From positions 34,157 through 98,156 of the forward strand of contig NZ_JACMSF010000034.1 in assembly GCF_014257025.1 (NCBI RefSeq): a DNA stretch of 64,000 nucleotides, written 5' to 3'. Shown here one piece after another: positions 33,871-42,125 of the stretch. The notes below the pieces were generated by a model, which worked only from the letters and a program-made list of their open reading frames with translations, made no database searches and was not told where the DNA came from. Numbering within the stretch: the stretch's first letter is position 1; every line of letters starts with the position of its first letter. Made by a program: the position numbers and the translations under genes. Origin of the DNA: Streptomyces cupreus. GTDB taxonomy: Bacteria; Actinomycetota; Actinomycetes; Streptomycetales; Streptomycetaceae.

Positions 33871-34680
33871 TCAGGGCTTGCGCGCCACGCCGCCGTAGAC
33901 GTCCGTGGGCTCGGGTGTGGTACCGGGTTCGGGGCGCCACAGGGGGCAGGAGACGATGCCTGGTTCGAGCAGCTCCAGGTCCTCGTAATAGGCAGCAAGC
34001 TGTTGCGGGCTGCGCAGGACGTACGGGACGGCACCGGTGTCGTCGTAGCCTTGCTGGGCGCGCTTGAGTTCCTGGTCGGTGTCGGTGCTGTCGTAGTGGA
34101 CGAAGTAGCTGCCGGACGGCAGCACGGCCTGGAGGCGACGGACGATGGATGTGGCCTCTTCGTAGTCCTGGATGTGGCCGAGGATGCCCATGAGCATCAG
34201 GGCGACCGGCTTGTCGAAGTCCAGGATCCGGCGTGCCGCCTCGATGATCTTCTCTGGGTCGTGCAGATCGGCGTCGATGTACTCGGTGACGCCCTCGGTG
34301 GTGCTGGTGAGCAGGGCCTCGGCGTGGCGCAACACCAGGGGGTCGTTGTCGACGTAGACGATGCGGGACTCGGGTGCCACGCGCTGGGCGACCTGGTGGG
34401 TGTTGTCGTAGGTGGGCAGGCCGGTGCCGATGTCGAGGAACTGGCGGATGCCGAGTTCGCCGGCCACGAAGGACACGGTGCGGATCAGGTACTGCCGGGA
34501 GGCACGGGCCATGGTCTCGATGTTCGGCGCGATCTCGCGGTAGGCGTCGCCCGCGTCCCGGTCGACGTCGTAGTTGTCCTTGCCCCCCATCCAGTAGTTC
34601 CAGATGCGGGCCGAGTGGGGCACCGTGGTGTCGATCTTGGACAGGGCTTCCTGGTCGGGGGAGGGCTGGCCGTCTGCCAT
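33871..34680 (-). CDS. DUF574 SAM-dependent methyltransferase
   Basis: A 269-residue protein of the PF04672 family, expanded in Streptomyces. Signatures are KIDTTVPHSARIWNYWMGGK, motif I LDIGTGLPTYDN, the acidic VDNDP and the block PVALMLMGILGHI. ATG 34680 has AGGAG 7 bases ahead, which fixes the start. The substrate of the family is not known. It is followed upstream on the same strand by a P-loop-like gene with a 35-bp gap, and the two may form an operon. Confidence 0.92.
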   Translation of the reverse strand: MADGQPSPDQEALSKIDTTVPHSARIWNYWMGGKDNYDVDRDAGDAYREIAPNIETMARASRQYLIRTVSFVAGELGIRQFLDIGTGLPTYDNTHQVAQRVAPESRIVYVDNDPLVLRHAEALLTSTTEGVTEYIDADLHDPEKIIEAARRILDFDKPVALMLMGILGHIQDYEEATSIVRRLQAVLPSGSYFVHYDSTDTDQELKRAQQGYDDTGAVPYVLRSPQQLAAYYEDLELLEPGIVSCPLWRPEPGTTPEPTDVYGGVARKP

Positions 34681-34715
34681 GGGAATTCTCCTGCCATGCG
34701 TCACGCGGTCGGTCA

Positions 34716-35237
34716 CTAACCTACCGTCAACTTCGTCTTGTTCCCCGCGACTTCGCGATGAGCGGGGCCATGCGCGGGGGATGGGCGGTCGAGGTCTCCC
34801 GCGTCGAGAGTGACGACGGGTACATGCTGAGAGAGAGAACGGAACACCCGTGTGTAGGCGTCGGTCGCCTCGCTGAAGGCCGTGGGGGCGATCCGAGGAG
34901 GATGCCGGGGCGCCGTCAGGTGGATGAGAGCCCCGTCGCGTTCAGCCACGGACTCGGCGAAGTCGAGCGCCTGGATCCAGGACACGCGGGACTCGCCGCG
35001 CAGCAGCGGTCCGTACACGAGTTCGTGGATGATGCTGCCGCTGAGCACCAACCGGCCCGGTTCGGCGAAGAGTTCGCGATACGGCCGGGTCGGGTCCACA
35101 TGGTGCAGGCGATCCGCATCGCATCTGATCAGGAAGCCGTGTTCGGCCAGTTCGGTGATCAGATCGCTCCTGCCGATGCCGTCGGCGCTCTCGATGACGA
35201 GAGTGCTGCATCGGGTGAGGGCCTCCTGCAGGTTCAT
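34716..35237 (-). CDS. P-loop kinase-like protein with degenerate Walker A
   Basis: A 173-residue protein that resembles thymidylate-kinase-like P-loop proteins. A strand then a loop read TLVIESADGIGRSDLITELA, where active kinases have E-GxDGSGKST. The invariant Lys is Arg here and the Ser/Thr is followed by Asp. A DxxxxxxDP region (CDADRLHHVDPTRPYRELF) and a helical lid follow. It may have lost catalysis or use a different nucleotide mode. ATG 35237 has no clear ribosome site. It precedes the DUF574 gene in transcription. Confidence 0.6.
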   Translation of the reverse strand: MNLQEALTRCSTLVIESADGIGRSDLITELAEHGFLIRCDADRLHHVDPTRPYRELFAEPGRLVLSGSIIHELVYGPLLRGESRVSWIQALDFAESVAERDGALIHLTAPRHPPRIAPTAFSEATDAYTRVFRSLSQHVPVVTLDAGDLDRPSPAHGPAHREVAGNKTKLTVG

Positions 35238-35391
35238 GCAGTGTGGCCGGGTCGAGGCGACGTGTGCATACCACTTCCTTCAGGACACCGGGCTTGCTCA
35301 GTGTGAACGGGGAACCCGCACAGCAGGAGGGCGCGTGCGGGTTGTCCGGTGGTGCGGGCGTAGTGGTGTACCGGGTGGAGTGGGGCGGTGC

Positions 35392-35637
35392 TCAGGCGAC
35401 CAGGAAGTCTGCCTGGCCTGCCTTGGCCGCTTCGAGGAACACGATCATCTCGTCGCGGGAGTAGACCAGCGCGGGACCATCGGGGTCCGTGGACTGGCGG
35501 AAGGCGACGCTCCCGTCGGGCAGCTGCTTTGCCTCGACGCAGCTGCCGCCGTTGGTGCCGCTCCACGGCTTGTGCCAGCCCTCGGTTCCCAGATCGGTCG
35601 CCGGCATGCCGCTGTAGATCGGGTCCATGGATGCCAT
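35392..35637 (-). CDS. DUF397 protein
   Basis: An 81-residue DUF397 protein with the family blocks GWHKPWSGTNGGSCVEAKQL and VAFRQSTDPDGPALVYSRDE. ATG 35637 has AAGGAG 8 bases ahead and is preferred to GTG 35643. It lies 2 bases after the stop of the XRE/DUF5753 gene. In Streptomyces such pairs (WhiJ/BldB-type loci) act together, the small protein modulating the DNA-binding partner, in development and antibiotic control. Some have been described as toxin-antitoxin-like. Confidence 0.93.
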   Translation of the reverse strand: MASMDPIYSGMPATDLGTEGWHKPWSGTNGGSCVEAKQLPDGSVAFRQSTDPDGPALVYSRDEMIVFLEAAKAGQADFLVA

Positions 35638-35639
35638 GG

Positions 35640-36506
35640 TCACAACTCCTTACGCAGTTCAGCCAGGATTGCCCTGGTTCGTGCGACCGGCTCCGCCTGG
35701 ACGGACATCCGGTCCAGTACCTCGAGATAGTTGACGACGTCCGCGGGCCGGTCGACGTAGACCGCGCCGGCCAGGCTCTCCGTGTAGATGACGTCAGGGA
35801 GTTCGGAGAATCCGAAGCGGAAGTGGTGGAAGGGGCCGAAGGCGCCCGGGTGGGCGCCGGCCGAGAATCGCATGATCTGGATCCGGACCTTGGGCAGGTC
35901 CAACGCTTCGTTGATCCGGTCGATCTGAGCCCGCATCACTTCGGGACCGCCGACCGGCCGGCGCAGCACCGTCTCGTCCAGGACGGCCCAGACGGCTGGT
36001 GCCTCCGGCTTGGTGAGCAGGTCCTGGCGCTTGAGCCGCAGATCGACGCGGCGGGATATGTCCTCCTTCGACTCGTTGGGAAAGCCGATACGCATGAGCG
36101 CGGTGACGTAGTCGGGTATCTGCAACAGGCCGGGGACGTAGTGAGGTTCGTAGAGACGGATGACGGTGGCTTCGCTTTCCAGGCTCACGTATGCCTGGAA
36201 CCACTCCGGGAGTACGTCGCGGTACTGGTACCACCACCCGGGTTCGTTTGCCTTCCTGGCCAGGTCGAGGAACCCCTCGGTCTCCGCTGCCGGGACCCCG
36301 TAGGTGCGCAGCAGTTCCTTCACGTACGGGATGCGGAGCTTGACCTCGGCCTTCTCGATCCGGCGGACCGTGAGAGGAGTGACCTCGATGGCCCGCGCGG
36401 CGTCCTCGAAGGACACACCGGCCTGCACCCGCAGCTGCTTCAGCCGCTTGCCGAGGACCATCCGCAGGACAGTGGGTGCGCTGCCGCCCGAGCGGTTCTC
36501 GCTCAC
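35640..36506 (-). CDS. XRE regulator with DUF5753 (Scr1/WhiJ type)
   Basis: A 288-residue protein. An N-terminal HTH (about residues 18-70; LGKRLKQLRVQAGVSFEDAA, then RAIEVTPLTVRRIEKAEVKL) is followed by the DUF5753 ligand-like domain (LYEPHYVPGLLQIPDYVTAL, then LRRPVGGPEVMRAQIDRI). GTG 36506 has GGGAGG 6 bases ahead; the longer frame is non-coding leader. It is followed closely by its DUF397 partner and is divergent from the TPR regulator across a 241-bp region with an inverted repeat. Confidence 0.93.
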   Translation of the reverse strand: MSENRSGGSAPTVLRMVLGKRLKQLRVQAGVSFEDAARAIEVTPLTVRRIEKAEVKLRIPYVKELLRTYGVPAAETEGFLDLARKANEPGWWYQYRDVLPEWFQAYVSLESEATVIRLYEPHYVPGLLQIPDYVTALMRIGFPNESKEDISRRVDLRLKRQDLLTKPEAPAVWAVLDETVLRRPVGGPEVMRAQIDRINEALDLPKVRIQIMRFSAGAHPGAFGPFHHFRFGFSELPDVIYTESLAGAVYVDRPADVVNYLEVLDRMSVQAEPVARTRAILAELRKEL

Positions 36507-36580
36507 GTTCCACCTCCCTAAGCGGCCGTCACAGCGTGAAGTGTGCCACGCAGCCGACGACAGAGACAGAGCGATGAGGA

Positions 36581-36617
36581 TCGATTCGAAATTATCAGAA
36601 CGCCAGTTGCGAATCGA
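36581..36617. promoter_or_regulatory. Inverted repeat between XRE/DUF5753 and TPR regulator genes
   Basis: TCGATTCG (36581-36588) and CGAATCGA (36610-36617) are perfect arms separated by 21 bases. They lie in the AT-richer middle of the 241-bp divergent promoter region (36507-36747). A shared operator for either flanking regulator is likely; no clear -35/-10 set was picked out. Confidence 0.5.
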
Positions 36618-36747
36618 GTGTGTAGACAACCATAGTGACCGTGGGACCTGTCGCACAGGTCGGCGCGCCGAAGTCAACTGGGCGCGGTCTGGGCCGACTT
36701 GAGGTACCGGCAAGGGTGTATCCGCACACGAGCGAGGCGAGACCTGG

Positions 36748-38160
36748 ATGGCCACCGTGACCGAGGGACACGCAAGGAGCCAGGGCAAGGGGGCCGCCGG
36801 AGCCAACAAGGCTCTGGCGTCCGCGCTGAAGGAGTCCGGCTGCTCCTATGCCTCTCTCGCCCTCCGGGTCAACGACCTCGGACACCGGCAGGGCATTGAC
36901 TCCAACTACGACAAGACGTCGGTCACCCGCTGGCTCCAGGGACAGCAACCGCGCGGCGAGACACCGGGGTTGATCGCCACGGTGCTGTCCGAGCGGCTCG
37001 GCCGCGCCGTGTCACCCGCGGACCTCGGCTTCCAACGTGATCAGCAACGCCCGGTCGAGGGCCGTGCGTTGGTCTACGACGAAGACGTGGCCGAAGCCCT
37101 CCACACGCTCGCCGAACTGGGATCGACCGACATCTCCCGCCGCAGCCTGCTCGGACCCGCCCCCTTCGTCGCCGGCGCCCTGGCCAATCCTCAGCGCGAG
37201 TGGCTGCTGTGGCTGCTGGAGAACCAGAACAGCGACCGTCCCATGCGGGTGTCCGACGGGGGACCGGTCGAGCAGGTGCACGCGATGATCGCCCTGTTCG
37301 ACCAGATGGACAACCACTACGGGGGCGCCGGTGTCCGCACCAGCATCGTGCACTACCTGGCCACCGAAGTCGTCCCCATGCTCCAGCGGCGCAGCACACC
37401 CCCGCCCGAGCAGCGCCTGCTGTACGCGGCCGCGGCCAGGCTCGCCGCGATGGCCGGCTGGAGTTCGTACGACGCAGCGGAGTACGGGCTGGCCCAGCGC
37501 TACATGACCCAGGCACTGAGGCTGTGCGCCGAGAGCCGCGACCGGGTGCTGGGCGGGCAGATCCTCGCCGGCCTGTCCCATCTGGCCACCAACCTCGGCC
37601 GCCCGGACGAGGGAGTGTCCCTGGCCCGGGCGGGCATTGCCACCGCCAAGGGAGCGGGCAGCCCGTTGGGGTTGATGCGCCTGCACGCCATGTCGGCCCG
37701 GGGGCACGCGGCCCAGGGCAACGCCGCCCGGGCGAGCGAGGCCCTGCGTCAGGCCGAGCGGCAACTGGACGCCAGCCGGGGGGCTGACCAGGAATCGCCC
37801 TGGGTGCGTTTCCTCGACGACCACTATCTGCAAGCCGAGGCCGCGCTCTGTTTTCGCGATCTGGGGCTCGCCGCCCAGGCTGAGCGCACGGCGAGCGACT
37901 CGGTGAAAGCCAACGCCGACCGGCGCAGGCGCCAGGCCATCAGCCGCTCCGTGCTGGCCACGGCCCACCTTCAGCAGAACCGGCTGGACGAGGCCATCGG
38001 CACCGCGACCGAGGCACTCGACACACTCGCCACCGTGCACAGCGAACGATCCGTCCAGGCCCTGCGCGATTTCCGCAGGCGCCTGGACTCCCGCCGCCAC
38101 GAGCCCCTTGTGCATGAGTTCGTGCGCCGGTCCCAGGCGGTACTGGGAGCCGTAGCGTGA
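36748..38160 (+). CDS. NsdA-like TPR regulator
   Basis: A 470-residue protein. The N-terminal 90 residues contain an HTH-like unit (CSYASLALRVNDLGHRQGID, then KTSVTRWLQGQQPRGETPG). From about residue 200 onward there are tetratricopeptide-like helical repeats (EQRLLYAAAARLAAMAGWSS, AQRYMTQALRLCAESRDR, LATAHLQQNRLDEAIGTATE). It resembles NsdA-type negative regulators of sporulation and antibiotic production in Streptomyces. Its role here is inferred from that. It lies between DUF397/XRE genes and an RsbW-like gene, in a run of regulators. Confidence 0.82.
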   Translation: MATVTEGHARSQGKGAAGANKALASALKESGCSYASLALRVNDLGHRQGIDSNYDKTSVTRWLQGQQPRGETPGLIATVLSERLGRAVSPADLGFQRDQQRPVEGRALVYDEDVAEALHTLAELGSTDISRRSLLGPAPFVAGALANPQREWLLWLLENQNSDRPMRVSDGGPVEQVHAMIALFDQMDNHYGGAGVRTSIVHYLATEVVPMLQRRSTPPPEQRLLYAAAARLAAMAGWSSYDAAEYGLAQRYMTQALRLCAESRDRVLGGQILAGLSHLATNLGRPDEGVSLARAGIATAKGAGSPLGLMRLHAMSARGHAAQGNAARASEALRQAERQLDASRGADQESPWVRFLDDHYLQAEAALCFRDLGLAAQAERTASDSVKANADRRRRQAISRSVLATAHLQQNRLDEAIGTATEALDTLATVHSERSVQALRDFRRRLDSRRHEPLVHEFVRRSQAVLGAVA

Positions 38161-38361
38161 TCCGGCTGCCGCGATGAAGCGGGCGAACACCTCGGGAACC
38201 TTCCCGCGCATGTTCCGCACGCGTTCGAACGCACCGGCCGGACCACTACGCGCCCGCAACCGGACAACCCGCACACCCCCTGGTCCGATTCAGTCACGGG
38301 GCGGTTGGCTGCATATGCAGCCCTTGCCCTTCCGACCGCGCTGCAGCCATCAGGAGGACCA

Positions 38362-38886
38362 ATGACGGCATCCGGAGCACAGCGCCGCACGCCGTTACCC
38401 TCGCGAGCGACCGGACCCCATGCACCGGGCGATCGTGCCACCATTCGCCAGGCGGGGCATGCCGTGATCTCCATGAGCAGACCTCCACGCCTGCACGCCG
38501 CGATCCCTGCCAGCCCCTCTCAGGCCGCACGCGTGCGGCGCCTGGTCACCGAGCACCTCCGCCGTGTCACGCCGGCGACCAGTCACCTGGACGATGTCGT
38601 ACTGGCCACGGACGAGTTGTTCACGAACGCGGTCCGGCACGCGAGCACCAGCCCCGATGACACGATCACCCTCACCATCGACTGCAGCGGCTCCGAGCTG
38701 CGGGTGACGATCGCCGACCGCTCATCCGCCCTGCCGCGGCTGCATGCGTCGGACGGAGCCGCAGAGTCGGGACGTGGACTGGCCATCGTGGCCGCGCTGA
38801 CCGACGAATGGGGCATCGCACCCTCGGATCCCGGCAGCCCGGGCAAGCGAGTGTGGTTCGCGCTACAGCTTGGAGCAGCGCCGTGA
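38362..38886 (+). CDS. RsbW-like ATP-binding protein
   Basis: A 174-residue GHKL ATPase of the anti-sigma-factor (HATPase_c_2) type. It has the N box VVLATDELFTNAVRHAS, a G1-like ITIADRSSALP and a G2 GRGLAIVAALTDEWG. AGGAGG lies 4 bases before ATG 38362. Streptomyces has many of these, some of which bind sigma factors or anti-anti-sigma proteins. Its stop overlaps the GTG of the DUF6624 gene (GTGA), so the two are coupled. A sigma-like gene on the opposite strand ends nearby, but no direct link is shown. Confidence 0.88.
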   Translation: MTASGAQRRTPLPSRATGPHAPGDRATIRQAGHAVISMSRPPRLHAAIPASPSQAARVRRLVTEHLRRVTPATSHLDDVVLATDELFTNAVRHASTSPDDTITLTIDCSGSELRVTIADRSSALPRLHASDGAAESGRGLAIVAALTDEWGIAPSDPGSPGKRVWFALQLGAAP

Positions 38887-39584
38887 AGCCCACGTCGGGC
38901 AGCCTGTCGAAGAGCGCGCATGGGACAACGGACGGCGGGGAAGAGGGCCGCCCCGTCCTGACGTCCGTACGCACCGGTCACGGCAGGGACAGCACCGGCG
39001 CCGACCCCACTCGTCCGGAGCCCGCGGCTGCATGGATGCTCCCGGCTCTGGCAGCCGCCCTCGCCACCGAGTTGCGGCGCCGCGCGGACCAGGAGCAGGA
39101 CCTGATGCGACGGGCCCAGGCCGAACCCACCCCACAGCGCCGACACGACATCGCCGCGTGCCGCCACGCCAACACCGAAGCGCTCAAGACCATCGTCCGC
39201 AACCATGGCTGGCCGACCACCGACCAGGTGGGCGACCCCGCCTCGACCGCAGCGCTGATGATCCTGCTGCACGCCTCGGATCTGGACTTCCAACTCGTCT
39301 GCCGCGACCTGATCGCCGAGGCCGTCCTGGAGGGACGCTGCTCCGCCGTCCACCTCGCGTACATCGCCGACCACTGCGCCGTCGAACAAGGCCAACCCCA
39401 GTTCTACGGCACGCGAGTCAGCCCCGAGACTCTTCGCCCCTATCCGATCCGGCAACCGCAAACCCTTGACGAGCGCAGACACGATGTGGGCCTGAAGCCG
39501 CTTGCCGAGCAGACGAAGGCGCTGCGCCTGGTGGCTGGAACAAGGTCATGTTCGGTCGGACCACGCGAGTGCGGCGGCGCGTGA
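38883..39584 (+). CDS. DUF6624-family protein
   Basis: A 233-residue protein with a disordered N-terminal 50 residues and a domain of the DUF6624 type. Signatures are ELRRRADQEQDLMRRAQAEP, VRNHGWPTTDQVGDPAS, LLHASDLDFQ and the C-terminal GQPQFYGTRV / LDERRHDVGL. The start is GTG 38883, overlapping the RsbW-like stop. No function is known to me. Its last 39 bases overlap the sigma-like gene on the other strand. Confidence 0.82.
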   Translation: MKPTSGSLSKSAHGTTDGGEEGRPVLTSVRTGHGRDSTGADPTRPEPAAAWMLPALAAALATELRRRADQEQDLMRRAQAEPTPQRRHDIAACRHANTEALKTIVRNHGWPTTDQVGDPASTAALMILLHASDLDFQLVCRDLIAEAVLEGRCSAVHLAYIADHCAVEQGQPQFYGTRVSPETLRPYPIRQPQTLDERRHDVGLKPLAEQTKALRLVAGTRSCSVGPRECGGA

Positions 39585-40043
39585 CCGCGCCTCCAGCAGC
39601 TGTTCGTGGGGGTGTTCTGCGTGCTGCGTGAACGGCTGCGGGCGGGCCTTCCGGTTGTTCCAGGCGTGCAGCAGGTAGCGGATCTTGCTGGGGTGCTGAC
39701 CGGTGGTGTCGGCGGTGACGGGGATGGAGCAACCGGCGATGAGGTGCAGGACGACGGCTTGATACTCAAGGGTGCGGTTGGTGTTCAGGGGCAGAGGTGG
39801 AGTGCGGGCGTCGATACAGCGGGTGAAGTGCTCCCAGGCGCGGGCCGTGGGGTTGGGGTGGCTGACTATGGCGGACCAGTGGGCGACGACATGGCCGAAG
39901 GCTTCGCGGACAGCGGCATGTGCATCCTCGGGTTGCAGGTGGGCGCCGGCGTAGGCGAGGTAGTGGGGGTGGTGGAGGGCGTGGAATGCAAGGAAGGCAG
40001 GGGGCAGGTCGACTGCGGGGGGCTCGGGATGGGTGAGGCGCAC
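39546..40043 (-). CDS. Sigma-70/ECF-like small protein
   Basis: A 165-residue protein. Residues 15-75 (AFLAFHALHHPHYLAYAGAH, then AVREAFGHVVAHWSAIVSHP) resemble region 2 of a divergent ECF sigma factor. The C-terminal part (TADTTGQHPSKIRYLLHAWN) resembles a region 4 HTH. It lacks a standard region 2.4 and so may be a sigma-like regulator rather than a true sigma factor. The start is GTG 40043, with GGGAGG 5 bases ahead. It is downstream of the zinc-finger HTH gene on the same strand (91-bp gap) and is convergent, with a 39-bp overlap, with the DUF6624 gene. Confidence 0.65.
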   Translation of the reverse strand: MRLTHPEPPAVDLPPAFLAFHALHHPHYLAYAGAHLQPEDAHAAVREAFGHVVAHWSAIVSHPNPTARAWEHFTRCIDARTPPLPLNTNRTLEYQAVVLHLIAGCSIPVTADTTGQHPSKIRYLLHAWNNRKARPQPFTQHAEHPHEQLLEARSRAAALAWSDRT

Positions 40044-40134
40044 GGGTTCCTCCCCGATGGCGGCAGCGGGTTGACGGGTGGTGGTCGGCGCGTGGGTGTG
40101 ATCCGGTGGTTGTCCGTTTCGCGCTCGGAGACCG

Positions 40135-41172
40135 TCACCGGGAGTGCGCGGTGGCGGCTTGCCACAGGCGCTCGGTGTCGGCGAGATCGCCGTTCAGGGC
40201 GAACACGATGCGGCCGGTGGTGTCCCAGTCGGGGACATACGGGTCGGTGAGGCTGTGGGCCATGGTGCCCACACTCGGAGCGCCGGCGGTCGCGTCCCGG
40301 AGGCTCCACGGATCAGGCGGGCTCGCAGACAGGTACAGCGAGCGCAGGACGCTGTTCAGGCGCAAGGCCGCTGATTCCGGATCGGTGGCGGGCGGGGGAT
40401 CCGGCTCGGGCCGTACGGATGCCTCCCACACGGGGCGCAGATACCCGGGGTCGACCTGGTATGCCTCAGCGAGGCGCTCGGTGACGTGCCAGGACGGGCG
40501 CCGCGTCCCTGCGGCGATTTTCGAGAGGTAGGACGGGGAGATCAGAGCGTAGTCGGCGATCTCCCGCATCGTCTGTCCGCTGTGGCGCTGCAGTTGCGAA
40601 ATCATGATGGCCAACCGATTGCCGGTGGCGCCCGCTTGCGGCACGGGACCCGGCGGCGCTTCGCTGGTTCCCGGCGCGGTATCGGTGGACCACAGGGCGG
40701 CGTGCGGTTTCGCCATGTGGGCATGCGTGGCCACCGCCGCGCGTGCGTCTCGGTTCTTTTCCCAGCGCTTGAGCGCTTCAGCAGTCCACCGCTTGCGCAG
40801 CCGGGAAGAGCTGATCTTCAGGGCGTCCCCCATGGCCTCCCAGGTTTCGCCACGGGCCCGGCCGCGACGCACCAGCGCCGCCTCAAGGTCTTCGATCTGG
40901 CGCACGAGGCCGGAGTGCTTGTGCAGCAGGTGTGCGGAGGAGGATTCCTCACCGGCGTCGGAGATCAGGTCTCTGGCCTGGGCCCGCAGTGCGTGCGCGA
41001 TCTCGACGACAGCGGCGTCGAGGGAGGGATCGGGGGGCGGTGCCGGTTTCCGGCGTAGTGCGGCACCGCAGGCGGCGCTGCAGTACTTGGAGGGGCGGCC
41101 ACGGCTCACCTTCTTCTTGAACTTCCTGCCGCAGTTGGCGCAGACCCTGGTGCGCGTGGCGGATGCTGTCAT
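40135..41172 (-). CDS. Zinc-finger protein with two HTH units
   Basis: A 345-residue regulator with an uncommon layout. The N-terminal treble-clef-like zinc site has CANCGRKF and YCSAACG (CX2C and CX3C, residues 11-36). A middle helical region contains a putative HTH (ETWEAMGDALKISSSRLRKR). A C-terminal Cro/C1 HTH follows (TMREIADYALISPSYLSKIA, then AGTRRPSWHVTERLAEAY), and a 90-residue tail ends the protein. ATG 41172 has AGGACG close by. It lies downstream of a small membrane-protein gene and upstream of the sigma-like gene, so the three may be one operon. The target is unknown. Confidence 0.82.
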   Translation of the reverse strand: MTASATRTRVCANCGRKFKKKVSRGRPSKYCSAACGAALRRKPAPPPDPSLDAAVVEIAHALRAQARDLISDAGEESSSAHLLHKHSGLVRQIEDLEAALVRRGRARGETWEAMGDALKISSSRLRKRWTAEALKRWEKNRDARAAVATHAHMAKPHAALWSTDTAPGTSEAPPGPVPQAGATGNRLAIMISQLQRHSGQTMREIADYALISPSYLSKIAAGTRRPSWHVTERLAEAYQVDPGYLRPVWEASVRPEPDPPPATDPESAALRLNSVLRSLYLSASPPDPWSLRDATAGAPSVGTMAHSLTDPYVPDWDTTGRIVFALNGDLADTERLWQAATAHSR

Positions 41173-41342
41173 CGTCCTTGATGACCCTTTCGGGGATGAA
41201 CGGGCACGTATTTTGGGGAATCAGCGGGCCGTTGGCGGCCCTTTTCGCGGCAAAGCGCGGTGCCCGTGCGGTGAATGAGGGGTGAAGTGGCGGTGGCGGC
41301 CAGCACGGGACACACCACCGCCGCACGGATGCTCGCGACCTC

Positions 41343-41615
41343 TCAGATGGCGCGAACTCGCCGGTAGACGGCTTGAGTTCCCCTGGCGACAGCAGCCACG
41401 GAGATGACCAGCGCCGTCACCTGCCACCCCCCGGTCGTCCCCGCGATCGCGATGAGGGGCCCCACCACCAGCGCGATGAAGAAGCTTCCCCGCACGGTGA
41501 CAGCCAAGTCATCGGCCTGCCTGCAACCTGGGAGCGAAAACGGAGACATGATAATTTCAAGCTTCGTCGCCGCCGGTCCCTCAGGGTCGGGGAGGCGATA
41601 GCGATTCAAGGGCAT
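41343..41615 (-). CDS. Small membrane protein
   Basis: A 90-residue protein starting MPLNRYRLPDPEGPAATKLE, with two hydrophobic helices (SFFIALVVGPLIAIAG and WQVTALVISVAAVARGT). It resembles the small Spd-like membrane proteins found near regulators of Streptomyces integrating elements; this is a weak resemblance. AAAGGAAG precedes ATG 41615. A strong leader hairpin lies 50-90 bases upstream. Function is unknown. Confidence 0.6.
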   Translation of the reverse strand: MPLNRYRLPDPEGPAATKLEIIMSPFSLPGCRQADDLAVTVRGSFFIALVVGPLIAIAGTTGGWQVTALVISVAAVARGTQAVYRRVRAI

Positions 41616-41666
41616 CGAACTTCCTTTCGCGGAATGGTGCTGCGGGTCGTGAATCTGATGTGACCG

Positions 41667-41705
41667 GCAGGCCCTGGCTCGGATTGGACCCCCGCCAGGG
41701 CCTGC
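41667..41705 (-). promoter_or_regulatory. Leader hairpin before the small membrane protein
   Basis: GCAGGCCCTGGC (41667-41678) and GCCAGGGCCTGC (41694-41705) form a perfect 12-bp stem with a 15-base loop. It lies upstream of the minus-strand gene at 41615. It could be an attenuator, or the terminator of an upstream transcript. On the plus strand it is followed by CTTTT. Confidence 0.6.
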
Positions 41706-42125
41706 GGCTTTTCCCGGATTCAAACGCCGGTTCCCGGACACTACTTCGACGCCGGACTGTCGCGCCATCGCCACGGAAAGTTATGGCCAGAGACAGCCAT
41801 AGCGAGTCGACAAATCCCCGCAGCCCTCCGTGATACTGCTGCATAACGCACCTATAACCACTTGCTCCAATTACGAAGGAAATCAATCAGCAAGCGAACA
41901 GCAGTGATCAGTGGATCGACTAATGCCACGGATCGTGGCGATCGGCCACGGTCCTGATGGCCAGGACGGCCCGCGCAAGCCCAGGAGCCAGGTCGCACCT
42001 GATCTCCGTGTGCCAGTCAACTCCCCCATCTCCGGAAGCGGGGGAGAAGAGACGCGGGGCGATCGATAGCCTGCTCGGTGATCAGGGTCGGACCGATGTG
42101 CGCGAACAGCGAGGTGAGAGGCCGT
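41706..42125. other. Low-GC gap between the regulatory island and the GGT-like gene
   Basis: About 420 bases without a convincing gene. The stretch 41780-41890 is clearly AT-richer than its surroundings (ATAACGCACCTATAACCACT), which is unusual here. It probably holds the promoter of the minus-strand operon and perhaps a junction of the accessory island. I could not assign boxes with confidence, and no integrase or attachment site is evident. Confidence 0.4.

Noticed and set aside
41667..41705. tRNA-like segment (GGTCCAATCC near a GC-rich stem)
   Set aside because: Only one arm resembles a T-arm; there is no acceptor stem or anticodon arm, so it is listed as a hairpin instead.
33871..42125. 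Integrated plasmid or prophage in the regulatory island
   Set aside because: No integrase, replication, transfer or structural gene and no flanking direct repeat was found in the window.
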